Source of the DNA: Mucilaginibacter pallidiroseus
GTDB taxonomy: Bacteria; Bacteroidota; Bacteroidia; Sphingobacteriales; Sphingobacteriaceae
Length of the DNA: 64,000 nt
Assembly (NCBI RefSeq): GCF_007846085.1
Contig: NZ_VOEJ01000005.1
Span: forward strand, 186,001 to 250,000
Direction of reading: 5' to 3'
Below the pieces are notes generated by a model, which worked only from the letters and a program-made list of their open reading frames with translations, had not been told where the DNA came from and did not search any database. This document shows, one piece after another, positions 53,803 through 63,074 of the stretch. Position 1 is the stretch's first letter. Every line of letters begins with the position of its first letter. The position numbers were made by a program, and so were the translations under genes.

Positions 53803-54876
53803 TTATTCGGTAACAAATATTTGCTTACCGGTTGTTGGGCAAAATAAAGGTTCGGGTACCGAAGCAGCCTGAACATACTCTTTCAAAAACTGTTGCTTTG
53901 AGTCGTGATAGTGGCTTACTGCACCAATAATACTCATAAATTTAATGTATACCCATGCCATATCTACCTGGTAGGCTTTAAATCCCGAGCGTGCACTTTT
54001 TGGAAATAGGTGGTGGTTATTGTGCCATTCGCCGGCTACAATGCCCGGCCATACCTGGTTAATTGACATATCTTTACGGTTATAATCAATACCCTCGCGG
54101 CGCTTATCCTGGCCTTTACCATGCCCCTCGTAATTAAATGTGCGCACGCCAACAGCCCATACGCCAGCCGCGCCAAATATCGCGCAGGCAAGCCCCATAC
54201 CACCTAACAGGTAAAAAGCTGCAAACCAAAAGCCCCAGTTAAGTATAACACTCATTATGGTTAAAAACGGGTTGGCCACGGTACCCCACTTTTGATACTG
54301 TATGTAGGAGTTGGGCGTAACACCGGTATGTTTCATGAGGGTAACGCAGCGGTTATAATCGCGCTCGCTCATGTTACGGTTAATTGGCTGATGATTAGCA
54401 TCTGCTAAAAAGCAGTACAGAAAGCCACCCCGGGCGTTATAAGGATCGCCGGGTTGATCTGACAATGCATGATGCACATGGTGCGATATGGCGTAAATCT
54501 CTTCGGGAATGATTTTTAGCGTTAAGTTTTGCGTGAAAAAACGCCAGAAATTGTTGCTGAACTTATAAGCACCGTGGGTACAGTAACGATGATACCATAT
54601 AGTACCATGTGTGCCCATAACAATCATGCTGTAAACAAAGGCAATAATAAGCCCTGTTAAAGTGAAGTATTTAAATATAAAGAGAAGCAAAAACGGCGCA
54701 AGCACCAACACCATTGACCAGCTTAAAAATGAAAGCCAGTTTTTTTTGTTGCTGAATACATTGATACGGGATAAAAACTCTCTGAATATTTGACCGGCAG
54801 ACGGTTTAGAGAGGTTGCCGTGCTCGTCTTTCCAGCCGTATGCGGGCTGTTCAAGCACTGTATGGATAAATGCCAT
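53803..54876 (-). CDS. Membrane fatty-acid (acyl-CoA/acyl-lipid) desaturase
   Basis: 357 residues. All three His boxes of the integral-membrane desaturases are present: 'HRYCTH', 'HHVHH' and 'WHNNHH', with membrane helices around residues 50-95 and 205-240. The 'YHRYCTHGAYKFSN' context is of the delta-9 stearoyl type. It introduces a double bond into membrane lipid chains, commonly for cold adaptation. Single gene with a terminator. Confidence 0.9.
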   Translation of the reverse strand: MAFIHTVLEQPAYGWKDEHGNLSKPSAGQIFREFLSRINVFSNKKNWLSFLSWSMVLVLAPFLLLFIFKYFTLTGLIIAFVYSMIVMGTHGTIWYHRYCTHGAYKFSNNFWRFFTQNLTLKIIPEEIYAISHHVHHALSDQPGDPYNARGGFLYCFLADANHQPINRNMSERDYNRCVTLMKHTGVTPNSYIQYQKWGTVANPFLTIMSVILNWGFWFAAFYLLGGMGLACAIFGAAGVWAVGVRTFNYEGHGKGQDKRREGIDYNRKDMSINQVWPGIVAGEWHNNHHLFPKSARSGFKAYQVDMAWVYIKFMSIIGAVSHYHDSKQQFLKEYVQAASVPEPLFCPTTGKQIFVTE

Positions 54877-55048
54877 TTAGTAGTGTTAGGAGAAATTAAT
54901 CAATTGGGTTTATAATCGGGGTACGTCTTAAAGATAGTGATTTGTATTTAAGAAGCGTTAATTTTTTTAATAAAAAATTAAATTGTCAGAAAAGTGTCTT
55001 GAAAAATATAATTTTCATAATTCCGGCGATCATTTCTTAAACTTTGAC

Positions 55049-55079
55049 TTTGATTGTTTGTCTAATTCAAGTACGTTAG
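55049..55079 (+). promoter_or_regulatory. Promoter of the MORN-like secreted protein gene
   Basis: TTTG (55049-55052), 19 nt, TACGTTAG (55072-55079), one base from TAnnTTTG. The ATG is 24 nt further on. Spacing is ideal for the Bacteroidota consensus. Confidence 0.5.
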
Positions 55080-55103
55080 TCTACTACCATCACAAATCAA
55101 CTT

Positions 55104-55802
55104 ATGCTTAAACGCTGCTTTATACTTTTAATTGCAATTGCCTCGGTTAATGTTTGCTTGGCTCAAGAAGTTATAGTTGTAAAAAGAAAACTCGACGAGA
55201 ATATAAACGAAGTATTTGATGTACTAAAGAGCAACAATGCCATAAGAAACGGTAAGTATACGGCATACTATAAAAAGAAGACAATTTTCGCAACAGGCTC
55301 ATTTGACAATGACAAACGCGTGGGCTTGTGGCAATTTTATGATCTAAAGGGTAATATAACGCAAACTTATAATTACACCTCAAAAAAAATTTATTACGAA
55401 GCGCCCGAGCTCGAATCTTCACCTCTTAGATATTTTGTTGACAGAGAGCTGAACCCTGGCGATACTATTACTAAACCACTAAGGGTTGGTGGCCGCTACT
55501 ACGGCTTTTTGCCCTACCTCGATCTGTTTACCCTGCCGAGCGGCTACCAGGAATTAGATGGTAAAATAGGTGCCATGGTTGAGCTATTGGTAAGCCCAGG
55601 TGGCCGCCTCGCCGATTACAAGGTGCATCTTATAGTACCCGGCGCGCCACAGGCCTTTAGAATAATTAACATGAATATTAATTTACCCAACCCCGACGAT
55701 CTTGTTTTTGTACCGGCTAAGCTGAATGGCGAACCGGTATCTTGCCGTATAAGCATACGCTGTGGAATAACATCAGGCGGACACCTGGAATTTTTGCAGT
55801 GA
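55104..55802 (+). CDS. Secreted protein with MORN-like repeat and TonB-C-like end, unknown function
   Basis: 232 residues; signal peptide to about residue 20 ('LLIAIASVNVCLAQ'). Residues 48-90 ('NGKYTAYYKKKTIFATGSF', 'KRVGLWQFYDLKG') resemble the antitoxin/MORN-type beta-hairpin repeats common in Bacteroidota secreted proteins. The rest is beta-rich with 'KIGAMVELLVSPGGRLADYKVH', which recalls a TonB C-terminal domain. No named family and no operon partner. Confidence 0.7.
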   Translation: MLKRCFILLIAIASVNVCLAQEVIVVKRKLDENINEVFDVLKSNNAIRNGKYTAYYKKKTIFATGSFDNDKRVGLWQFYDLKGNITQTYNYTSKKIYYEAPELESSPLRYFVDRELNPGDTITKPLRVGGRYYGFLPYLDLFTLPSGYQELDGKIGAMVELLVSPGGRLADYKVHLIVPGAPQAFRIINMNINLPNPDDLVFVPAKLNGEPVSCRISIRCGITSGGHLEFLQ

Positions 55803-55809
55803 GATTTTG

Positions 55810-55884
55810 GTCATGCTTAGCACATTGAAGCATCTGATGTAAGTCATGCAGTTCGCCGATAGATGCATCGTCCCTCAGCATGAC
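55810..55884. repeat. REP-like palindrome, family B
   Basis: GTCATGCTTAG (55810-55820) and CTCAGCATGAC (55874-55884) are inverted with one mismatch. The right arm matches the right arm of the element at 33957-34019 at 21 of 23 positions. Like that copy it lies between convergent genes. Confidence 0.75.
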
Positions 55885-55897
55885 ATGAAATTAATAC

Positions 55898-55932
55898 AAA
55901 CAAAACGGGCGCAATTTGCGCCCGTTTTGTTT
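55898..55932. terminator. Bidirectional terminator before slyD
   Basis: AAACAAAACGGGCGCAA (55898-55914) is followed almost at once by its inverted copy ending at 55932, a nearly perfect palindrome with A- and T-rich outer ends. It separates the convergent MORN-like and slyD genes. Confidence 0.9.
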
Positions 55933-55947
55933 AAGTGTCAATACTTA

Positions 55948-56448
55948 TTAGTGATCGTGATGGCCATCAGGACCGTGGGCATGACCATGCGACAATTCTT
56001 CCGGAGTTGCAGGGCGTACATTAAGTATCTCACCTTTAAAATGTAGTTCCTGGCCCGCCATAGGGTGGTTAAGGTCAACCAGTACCGAATCTTCGGTTAC
56101 TGATACTACCTGGCCCTGGAAACGGTTACCCTGGTTATCCTGTAAAGGCAACATCTGGCCCACTTCAGGTATCTCGCCACCGTCAAACATTTCTTTTGGC
56201 AGGTTAGCAACAGCTTCTTCATCAAATTCGCCGTAACCATCTTGCGCAGAAATACGGAAATCATAAGTATCTCCCGTAGATAGTGTGCTTAAGTTCTCTT
56301 CAAACTTTGGTATCATCTGGCCTGCGCCAAACAAAAAAGTTAAAGGCTGCTCTTGCGTTGCGCTTTCGGTAAGGCCTTCAGTTCCGTCCTCTTTTTTAAC
56401 ATAGAGGTCATATGTTAACGATACTACGTGATTTGCTTCAATTTTCAT
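55948..56448 (-). CDS. slyD: SlyD-like FKBP peptidyl-prolyl isomerase with His-rich tail
   Basis: 166 residues. The FKBP part has 'VVSLTYDLYVKKEDGT' at the start, 'PLTFLFGAGQMIPKFEENL' and the inserted-flap segment 'YGEFDEEAVANLPKEMF', as in SlyD. 'VDLNHPMAGQELHFKGEIL' closes the fold. The C-terminal 'HGHAHGPDGHHDH' would bind nickel or zinc. It catalyses prolyl isomerisation and has chaperone activity; metal delivery is possible but no hydrogenase or urease genes are near. Confidence 0.92.
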   Translation of the reverse strand: MKIEANHVVSLTYDLYVKKEDGTEGLTESATQEQPLTFLFGAGQMIPKFEENLSTLSTGDTYDFRISAQDGYGEFDEEAVANLPKEMFDGGEIPEVGQMLPLQDNQGNRFQGQVVSVTEDSVLVDLNHPMAGQELHFKGEILNVRPATPEELSHGHAHGPDGHHDH

Positions 56449-56527
56449 TTAATTTTTGTTTTTGGTTGTGGAAGCGTTTTCTGCAAAGAAAGCATTATGC
56501 TTCATAACCGGTTTTATTTATAAGGAA

Positions 56528-58537
56528 TCAATTATTTATTTGTTTTAATGCGTCGGCCAAATTATCGGCCGGCAGCTGGCAGGTTTTGTCGCGGCAAACA
56601 TATATGCGGCTGCCACTTTCAAACTTACCGGCGAGCAAAGGTAATGTTCCGGTGTTACCGCCCAACATTATTTTATCCGGAATGTAAGTTTGCTCCATCT
56701 GCTGCCTCAGCGTTTCAAAATCCGGCCCGGTGATGGCTATTTCGTACACCCCGAAAATTTCATCCAGTAACAGCGTAGTCCAGTTTGGATAGGCAGTACC
56801 ATATTTGGCCAGATGCGGTACAATGTTACGCAGCATTTGTGCCGATACATCGAGGTAACCGTCATTGTCAAAAAACAAACCCAGCTTTTTTAAATTGCGA
56901 GCCATTACCGAGTTTGATGAAGGGATAACACCATCCATAATTTCGGATTTACGTGCTATTAGCTGCTCATCATTATCGGCAGTAAAATAAAATATGCCGC
57001 CATCTGCACTGTAATAATGTGCCAATGCATAATCAGCCAATTTTTGTGCTTGTATAAGCCAGCTTTCATCAAACGTCACCTCATAAAGGGCAATAAGCGA
57101 ATCAACAACATTCGCGTAATCATCCAGGAAAGCTTCCCCCCAATTATCAGTTGCGACATTTGGTTTATAAACTCGTGCTATCCTTGCCCCTCGTAATAAA
57201 TTATTGCTGATGAATAAGGCATTCTGCAGAGCCAGTTCGAGGTAGGCCGGTTCGTTAAATGCACGGTAGGCATCGCAAAGCCCTTTTAGCATGAGCCCAT
57301 TCCATGATGCCAGAATCTTGTTATCAAGCCCCGGTCGCACCCGTTTACTGCGGACATCAAAAATTTTCTGTTTAGCGGCGGCAATACGATCGGTTAATTC
57401 GTTTACAGGCAATCCTAACTTTGCGGATAACGCTTCGTCATCTTCTCTCCTGAAAAACACGTTCGAGTGTTCTTCTTCCCAGTTGCCCTCTTCTGTTACA
57501 TTGAAATATATGTTAAAGAGTTCTGCCTCATCTCCTAATATTTCATCAATTTCTGCTTTAGCGAAAATGTAAAACTTTCCTTCTATCCCCTCGCTATCCG
57601 CATCCAGGGCCGAGTAAAAGCCCCCCTCGGGAGATGTAAGTTCGCGCTGTACAAAATCCACAATTTCCTGCACTACCTTTTTATATAAAGGGTCGGGCTG
57701 CCATGTGTAGGCTTCGGCGTAAAGGCTTAGTAGCTGCCCGTTGTCATATAGCATCTTTTCGAAGTGCGGCACGTGCCAAACACCATCCACCGCGTAGCGT
57801 GCAAAGCCGCCGCCAATATGGTCGTAAATACCGCCGTAAGCCATCTTTTTTAACGTAAGCTTTACTTTTTCGGCGATACCTTTATCCTTCATTAAGTGCG
57901 CGTAGCGCATTAAAAACACCCAATTATTAGGCATCGGGAATTTTGGTGCGCCGCCAAAGCCGCCTTCCTTATCATCAATATAGCGGCGCCATGTAGCAAT
58001 AATAGGCTGCAGATCGGCTTGGGTATATTTAGCCTGCCCGGCAACAAAGGGCACGCTCTCGTATTGTTTAATACCTTCGGTAAGCCGTACGGCGTAATCC
58101 TCGGCTTCTTGCGGTTTGGTTTTGTAGAAGTCGGCAAGGTTAAATAGCAGGCTTGTCCAGTCGTTTTTACGGAAATAAGTGCCGCCATAAATTGGCCGCT
58201 GATCGGGCAGGCAAATGCAGTTAAGAGGCCAGCCGCCACGACCGCTCATAAGTTGTATGGCACTCATATATATCTGGTCAACATCCGGGCGCTCCTCCCT
58301 ATCTACCTTAATACATACAAAATATTCGTTCATTACGCTGGCTACATCGGCATCTTCAAAGCTTTCATGCTCCATTACGTGGCACCAGTGACAGGCGGAG
58401 TAACCTATGCTTACCAATATCAGCTTGTTTTCGTCCTTGGCTTTTTTCAATGCCTCTGGCCCCCAGGGGTACCAGTTTACCGGGTTGTTGGCATGCTGTA
58501 ACAAATATGGCGAAGTAGAATTGGCAAGACGATTCAT
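56528..58537 (-). CDS. YyaL/DUF255 thioredoxin-domain protein (SSP411-like)
   Basis: 669 residues from the Met at 58537 ('[20 protein letters not shown]'), the standard family start; the frame open to 58594 adds 19 unsupported residues. N-terminal thioredoxin-like domain with '[15 protein letters not shown]' (Cys-x-x-Cys) and '[13 protein letters not shown]', then a long (alpha/alpha)6 barrel (about 180-600) with '[17 protein letters not shown]' and '[11 protein letters not shown]'. Conserved from bacteria to mammals; activity unproven, possibly sugar-related by its barrel. Confidence 0.92.
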   Translation of the reverse strand: MNRLANSTSPYLLQHANNPVNWYPWGPEALKKAKDENKLILVSIGYSACHWCHVMEHESFEDADVASVMNEYFVCIKVDREERPDVDQIYMSAIQLMSGRGGWPLNCICLPDQRPIYGGTYFRKNDWTSLLFNLADFYKTKPQEAEDYAVRLTEGIKQYESVPFVAGQAKYTQADLQPIIATWRRYIDDKEGGFGGAPKFPMPNNWVFLMRYAHLMKDKGIAEKVKLTLKKMAYGGIYDHIGGGFARYAVDGVWHVPHFEKMLYDNGQLLSLYAEAYTWQPDPLYKKVVQEIVDFVQRELTSPEGGFYSALDADSEGIEGKFYIFAKAEIDEILGDEAELFNIYFNVTEEGNWEEEHSNVFFRREDDEALSAKLGLPVNELTDRIAAAKQKIFDVRSKRVRPGLDNKILASWNGLMLKGLCDAYRAFNEPAYLELALQNALFISNNLLRGARIARVYKPNVATDNWGEAFLDDYANVVDSLIALYEVTFDESWLIQAQKLADYALAHYYSADGGIFYFTADNDEQLIARKSEIMDGVIPSSNSVMARNLKKLGLFFDNDGYLDVSAQMLRNIVPHLAKYGTAYPNWTTLLLDEIFGVYEIAITGPDFETLRQQMEQTYIPDKIMLGGNTGTLPLLAGKFESGSRIYVCRDKTCQLPADNLADALKQINN

Positions 58538-58643
58538 ATACAGTAGATAATTGGCTAAAGTGTTAATTGTTTCGGGGATGTGCAAATCAATCAACTCACA
58601 TGTGTGAATGACAAAGTATTGGCTTACTTATTTTTCAATATAT

Positions 58644-58675
58644 TTTGAAAGTACAATAAATAAAATATAATTTTG
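58644..58675 (+). promoter_or_regulatory. Consensus Bacteroidota promoter of the DUF4166 gene
   Basis: TTTG (58644-58647), 20 nt, then TAATTTTG (58668-58675), a perfect match to TTTG-N19/20-TAnnTTTG. Start codon 19 nt downstream. The best promoter in the window and a useful reference for the others. Confidence 0.75.
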
Positions 58676-58694
58676 ACTGTAAAAATTATCAGTC

Positions 58695-59654
58695 ATGAAA
58701 ATTGCCGACAAAATTAAATGGGCCAAGTTAATTATGTTTTTGGCCGCTGTTTACAACCTGTTTTGGGGAGCAGTCATTTCACTTTATCCGTATATAATTC
58801 TTTTTGGTAACCCTCCTACCGACTTCCTGCTCATTATACTACGTTGTGTGGGCATGTTGGTTGGCGTTTATGGCATTGCCTATTACTTTGCATCACGCGA
58901 TCCTGAAGCCTATTGGCCCCTAATATTTGTGGGCTGGCTTGGCAAACTGCTTGGGCCAATCGGGTCAGCGTATTATATATTGACGGGTAAATTGACACCT
59001 ACGTTTTTGTGGGTAAACCTTTGGAATGATATTATTTGGCTTTATCCATTTGGGTGGATTATTTACCATGCTTTTACGGGCCAGCTAAGTACCCAAGCGA
59101 AACCTAAAGGAACCTTATACCAGCGGCTTATGGATAATGATTTTAATAAGCTGTCTGATAATTTAAAAGCTTTTCATGGGGCTAACCACCCAATTACGGT
59201 AACCGGAGAATTTAAAGTGAGTCGTGGCACGGGCTTTATAAATAATTTTTTTGCAAACCTTGCCAACTTGCCCAAAAGCATTGAGGCGGCGCCCGCGGAG
59301 CTGATTGTAACCCCAAATAAAAGCGGTGAAACCTGGAGCCGCAGGTTAGGCGATAAGCAAGTGCTGTCAAACCAATGGCTACGTGACGGCTTACTGGTTG
59401 AGCGTTTTAGCGTATTGAATATTTATTTGAAAGCTGAGACTCAAAATGGCGATTTAATCATTTACGATATTGCCTGCACAGTGCTGGGCATACCCATGCC
59501 ACCGTTTTTCACACCAACAGTGATAGCTACCGGCACTGATGTTGGCAATAGCATCCTCATAGATGTAGAGATAGGGTTTAAACCTTTTGGCCGCATTATC
59601 AATTACCAGGGCAAGGTAAAACCAATTGCCGAAAATATTAAAGAGATAGCGTAA
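58695..59654 (+). CDS. Membrane domain fused to DUF4166
   Basis: 319 residues. Residues 1-135 hold about four membrane helices ('IMFLAAVYNLFWGAVISLYPY', 'LIILRCVGMLVGVYGIAYYF'). From about 145 the soluble DUF4166 domain begins: 'LYQRLMDNDFNKLSDNLKAFH', 'VSRGTGFINNFFANLANLP', 'ETWSRRLGDKQV' and 'RDGLLVERFSV'. DUF4166 usually occurs alone or after dehydrogenase domains; fusion to a membrane module is less common. Function unknown; a lipid-binding beta barrel is possible. Confidence 0.8.
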   Translation: MKIADKIKWAKLIMFLAAVYNLFWGAVISLYPYIILFGNPPTDFLLIILRCVGMLVGVYGIAYYFASRDPEAYWPLIFVGWLGKLLGPIGSAYYILTGKLTPTFLWVNLWNDIIWLYPFGWIIYHAFTGQLSTQAKPKGTLYQRLMDNDFNKLSDNLKAFHGANHPITVTGEFKVSRGTGFINNFFANLANLPKSIEAAPAELIVTPNKSGETWSRRLGDKQVLSNQWLRDGLLVERFSVLNIYLKAETQNGDLIIYDIACTVLGIPMPPFFTPTVIATGTDVGNSILIDVEIGFKPFGRIINYQGKVKPIAENIKEIA

Positions 59655-59662
59655 CGAATACG

Positions 59663-59685
59663 TCCTAAAAGTGTTAGGATTTTTT
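59663..59685 (+). terminator. Short terminator after the DUF4166 gene
   Basis: TCCTAA (59663-59668) pairs with TTAGGA (59674-59679), followed by six T. The stem is only 6 bp. Confidence 0.6.
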
Positions 59686-59698
59686 AAAGCCGCCGCGC

Positions 59699-59728
59699 TT
59701 TCCCTTTCAGCCCAAAACATTAGTTTTG
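59699..59728 (+). promoter_or_regulatory. Promoter of the UvrD/PcrA gene
   Basis: TAGTTTTG (59721-59728) matches TAnnTTTG exactly; TTTC at 59699-59702, 18 nt upstream, is one base from the -33 TTTG. The -7 element covers the TTG that would otherwise be the most upstream start of the helicase frame, which argues that translation starts later. Confidence 0.5.
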
Positions 59729-59752
59729 CAGATCAAGAAAGAGGATAAGGAT

Positions 59753-62038
59753 TTGGATTACTTACAAGGTTTAAACCCCGAGCAAAAGGCAGCTGTACAG
59801 CAAATTAAAGGCCCGGTAATGATTATTGCCGGTGCAGGTTCTGGTAAAACAAGGGTAATTACTTATCGCGTTGCACACCTGTTACGCAGCGGGGTTGACA
59901 GTTTTAACATCCTGGTTTTAACCTTTACCAACAAGGCGGCCAAAGAAATGCGCGAGCGTATAAACCATATTGTTGGCCCCGAGGCTAAAAACATTTGGAT
60001 GGGTACTTTTCACTCGGTGTTTTCTAAAATACTGCGTGTTGAGGCCGACAAGCTTGGATACCCAAACAACTTTACCATTTATGATACCGACGACAGCAAA
60101 AGTGTTATCCGAGCCATTTTAAAAGAGATGCAGCTGGATGATAAGCTGTACAGTCAAAATTTTGTTTATAACCGTATATCTGCAGCCAAAAACAACTTAG
60201 TTGGCTGGCAGGAATATCAAAATAACGAGCAAATACAAGCCGACGATTTTAGCAGTGGCCGTGGGCAAATGGGTAAGATATACGAGATGTATGCCCAGCG
60301 TTGCTACCGTGCCGGTGCAATGGACTTTGATGATTTACTATTTAAAACCAACGAGTTGCTTAAACGCTATCCGGAAGTATTAAACAAGTACCAGCACAAG
60401 TTTAAATACCTGATGGTGGATGAGTACCAGGATACCAACTTTTCGCAATACCTTATTGTGAAACGCCTTGCCGCGGTGAACGAGAATATTTGCGTAGTGG
60501 GCGACGATGCCCAAAGTATTTATGCTTTTCGTGGTGCAAACATCCAAAATATCCTGAATTTTGAAAAAGATTACCCCGACCTTAAAGTGTTTAAGCTGGA
60601 GCAAAATTACCGCTCTACGCAAAACATCGTAAACGTTGCCAACAGTATTATTGCCAATAATAAGGATCAGCTTAAAAAGAACGTATTTTCTGAAAAGGAA
60701 AGTGGCGATAAAATAAAGGTAATGCGCGCCTTCAGCGATAACGAAGAAGGTAAATTAGTGGCTGATGCCATTATGCAGCAGCGCAGCACCACTGGCGAAA
60801 AGTGGAACGATTACGCAATACTTTATCGCACAAACGCCCAGTCTCGATCTATGGAGGAGGCTTTGCGCAAAAACGGTATTCCTTATAAAATATACGGTGG
60901 TTTATCATTTTATCAGCGCAAAGAGATAAAAGACCTGATCGCTTATTTCAGGCTTACCTTTAACCCTAATGATGAAGAGGCGCTTAAGCGCGTTATCAAC
61001 TACCCTAAACGTGGCATTGGCGATACCACCGTTGACCGTATTATTGTAGCCGCCGATAAAAATAATCTTACCCCCTTCGAGGTGATTTTGCAGGCACCGC
61101 GCTATGTAGAAAAAGCACCCGCATCGCTAAACGCGTTTGCTGCCATGATACAAAGCTTCCAGGTAATTACAAAAAACCTGAGCGCCTATGAGGCTGCCCT
61201 GCACATAGCGCAACACTCGGGCTTGCTGAAGGACCTGTATGAGGATAAATCTGTTGAGGGACTTAACCGTTACGAAAACATACAGGAGTTGCTTAATGGT
61301 ATAAAAGAGTTTAGTGAGCGGGAAGATATCGAGGAAAAAGGCCTGGATATTTTTATGCAGGATGTGGCACTTTTAACCAACGATGATAACGACAAAAACA
61401 AGGATGCAGATACCGTATCGTTGATGACAATACACTCATCAAAGGGACTTGAATTTGCCAACGTACACGTAGTTGGCTTGGAAGAAAACCTGTTCCCATC
61501 GCAAATGTCGCTTAATGCACGCAGTGATTTGGAGGAGGAGCGCCGCCTGTTTTATGTTGCCGTTACCCGCGCCGAGCGCAAACTTACCATAAGCTACGCT
61601 ACATCACGTTTTAAATTTGGCACGCTCATCAATTGCGAGCCAAGCCGCTTTTTAGACGAGATTGATGCTAAGTATCTGGAGCTTGATTTTACCGCCAAAC
61701 CGGCTCCATCAAGTTCATTTGGTAACGAGCGTACCGCCTGGACACGTAAAACAGACGGACAGCAGGACACCTATTCAAAACCCAAAGCGGCCACATCGGC
61801 ACCTGTTAAAACTACATCCATACTGGCCAAGGCTCATGTGCCATCGCCGGGCTTTAAACCATCTGATACCAGCAACCTGCAGGTTGGCATGGAGGTTGAA
61901 CACGAACGTTTTGGTTTTGGTAAGGTAATAAATCTGGAAGGTAACAAGCCTGATATAAAGGCAACGATATTTTTTAAAGAGATTGGCCAGAAACAGCTGC
62001 TTTTAAAGTTTGCCAAGCTGAGTATTGTAAATGGTTGA
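59753..62038 (+). CDS. UvrD/PcrA-type superfamily 1 DNA helicase
   Basis: 761 residues from a TTG at 59753 ('DYLQGLNPEQKAAVQ' follows). No in-frame ATG exists upstream, and the earlier TTG at 59726 lies in the promoter -7 box. Walker A 'AGAGSGKTRVITYR', 'FTNKAAKEMRERI', 'GTFHSVFSKILR', Walker B 'VDEYQDTN', 'GDDAQSIYAFRGA' and 'LEQNYRST', later 'MTIHSSKGLEFANV' and 'RLFYVAVTRAERKL': all SF1A motifs. C-terminal ~60 residues ('VGMEVEHERFGFGKVINLEG') form the PcrA-type RNA-polymerase-interaction Tudor-like domain. 3'-5' helicase in repair and replication restart. Confidence 0.95.
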   Translation: MDYLQGLNPEQKAAVQQIKGPVMIIAGAGSGKTRVITYRVAHLLRSGVDSFNILVLTFTNKAAKEMRERINHIVGPEAKNIWMGTFHSVFSKILRVEADKLGYPNNFTIYDTDDSKSVIRAILKEMQLDDKLYSQNFVYNRISAAKNNLVGWQEYQNNEQIQADDFSSGRGQMGKIYEMYAQRCYRAGAMDFDDLLFKTNELLKRYPEVLNKYQHKFKYLMVDEYQDTNFSQYLIVKRLAAVNENICVVGDDAQSIYAFRGANIQNILNFEKDYPDLKVFKLEQNYRSTQNIVNVANSIIANNKDQLKKNVFSEKESGDKIKVMRAFSDNEEGKLVADAIMQQRSTTGEKWNDYAILYRTNAQSRSMEEALRKNGIPYKIYGGLSFYQRKEIKDLIAYFRLTFNPNDEEALKRVINYPKRGIGDTTVDRIIVAADKNNLTPFEVILQAPRYVEKAPASLNAFAAMIQSFQVITKNLSAYEAALHIAQHSGLLKDLYEDKSVEGLNRYENIQELLNGIKEFSEREDIEEKGLDIFMQDVALLTNDDNDKNKDADTVSLMTIHSSKGLEFANVHVVGLEENLFPSQMSLNARSDLEEERRLFYVAVTRAERKLTISYATSRFKFGTLINCEPSRFLDEIDAKYLELDFTAKPAPSSSFGNERTAWTRKTDGQQDTYSKPKAATSAPVKTTSILAKAHVPSPGFKPSDTSNLQVGMEVEHERFGFGKVINLEGNKPDIKATIFFKEIGQKQLLLKFAKLSIVNG

Positions 62039-62202
62039 GCCGATGCTTTATTTACCCAAAACTGGGAAAGCTTTTCTACAATTACACACTGACGATAATT
62101 AACAGATAGTTAATTGGGACTATTAAGGGCATATTTAACTATGGCATTTGCTTTGGTTAATAGTTAATAACCTTTTTCCCCTATTAATTTTTATTGTTCG
62201 TT

Positions 62203-62577
62203 ATGACCGGAGTTATTAAAAAGCAAACAAACAAATCGGCAGGTAAAAATATCCGCACCTTACGTCACGACCGTGGTTGGAGCCAGGAAGATGTTGCCAA
62301 CCGTTTAGGCATCTCTATCCCTGCATTTTCAAAAATTGAAACCGGTGTTACCGATATTAATTTATCGCGCCTGGAGCAAATTGCAAATATCTTTGAAGTT
62401 AGCGTTGTAAACCTGCTTTCTCTTGAGTACGTTGAAGAGCCAAGCACCCATGATGTAAGCTTGAATATTGTTCAGAAAAAATTACTCGACCGCGAAACTG
62501 AGATCACCAACCTGCAGCGCAAAGTTATTTTGCTTTACGAAGAACTGCTTAGCAAAGGTAGCACCGTAGCAGTTTAG
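62203..62577 (+). CDS. XRE-family transcription regulator with C-terminal coiled coil
   Basis: 124 residues from the ATG at 62203; a TTG three codons upstream is not needed. HTH: 'NIRTLRHDRGWSQEDVANRLGISIPAFSKIETGVTDINLSRLEQIANIF' in parts, the Cro/C1 five-helix fold. Residues 85-118 form a heptad-rich coil ('LLDRETEITNLQRKVILLYEEL') for dimerisation. No nearby toxin or phage gene, so it is probably a stand-alone regulator. The perfect palindrome downstream could be its operator, unproven. Confidence 0.88.
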   Translation: MTGVIKKQTNKSAGKNIRTLRHDRGWSQEDVANRLGISIPAFSKIETGVTDINLSRLEQIANIFEVSVVNLLSLEYVEEPSTHDVSLNIVQKKLLDRETEITNLQRKVILLYEELLSKGSTVAV

Positions 62578-62639
62578 TTGCCCTCATACACAAGTGTTTG
62601 CTAATTAAAACACCTGAAGCATTTTGTATACCGCTTGTA

Positions 62640-62674
62640 TTTCATTTCATTTAAGTTTATTAAATGAAATGAAA
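62640..62674. repeat. Perfect 15-bp inverted repeat
   Basis: TTTCATTTCATTTAA (62640-62654), 5-nt spacer, TTAAATGAAATGAAA (62660-62674), then AATAAAA. It has no G:C-rich stem, so it is a weak terminator and may instead be a protein-binding site. It lies 62 nt after the XRE gene and 107 nt before the next ORF. Confidence 0.8.
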
Positions 62675-62780
62675 ATAAAACATGTATTTACGGCTAAACA
62701 ATGTTAAAAGGCTCGGAACTGTTGATATACACCCATTTGGTAGCATAATTGTAATAAGCTTGGCTCAATTATAATGAGCT

Positions 62781-63065
62781 ATGTCAAATTACATGATATC
62801 AATTTCGGACGGGTTGGCGGGTAACGGCACGATACATGATCCAAGCAGCAAACTCAAAATAAAAGCCATCGACTTGCTTAAATCGCGCTTTAAGCCTAGC
62901 ACCGGCGAGGTTAGTTTTTTTGTAACATCAGGTAACGAAACGCTTGCATTTGAAACTATGGGTTACAAAAGGCATCGTAATCTTTTAATTTTGCAAATGA
63001 TATCCCGGTACTGTGTTTACCTGGGTTTGTTTGACGCGCAGATACATGCTACCTGGCCGGCTTAA
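62781..63065 (+). CDS. Small hypothetical protein
   Basis: 94 residues, not recognised. Basic in the middle ('LKIKAIDLLKSRFKPSTGEVSFF'), with a C-terminal helix-rich segment ('NLLILQMISRYCVYLGLFDAQI') and no signal peptide. It is preceded by an imperfect inverted repeat GCTCA/TGAGC around 62763-62779 and ends 9 nt before the stop of the convergent sensor gene. Composition is normal for this genome, so it is probably a real gene. Confidence 0.55.
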   Translation: MSNYMISISDGLAGNGTIHDPSSKLKIKAIDLLKSRFKPSTGEVSFFVTSGNETLAFETMGYKRHRNLLILQMISRYCVYLGLFDAQIHATWPA

Positions 63066-63074
63066 AAACCCGTT

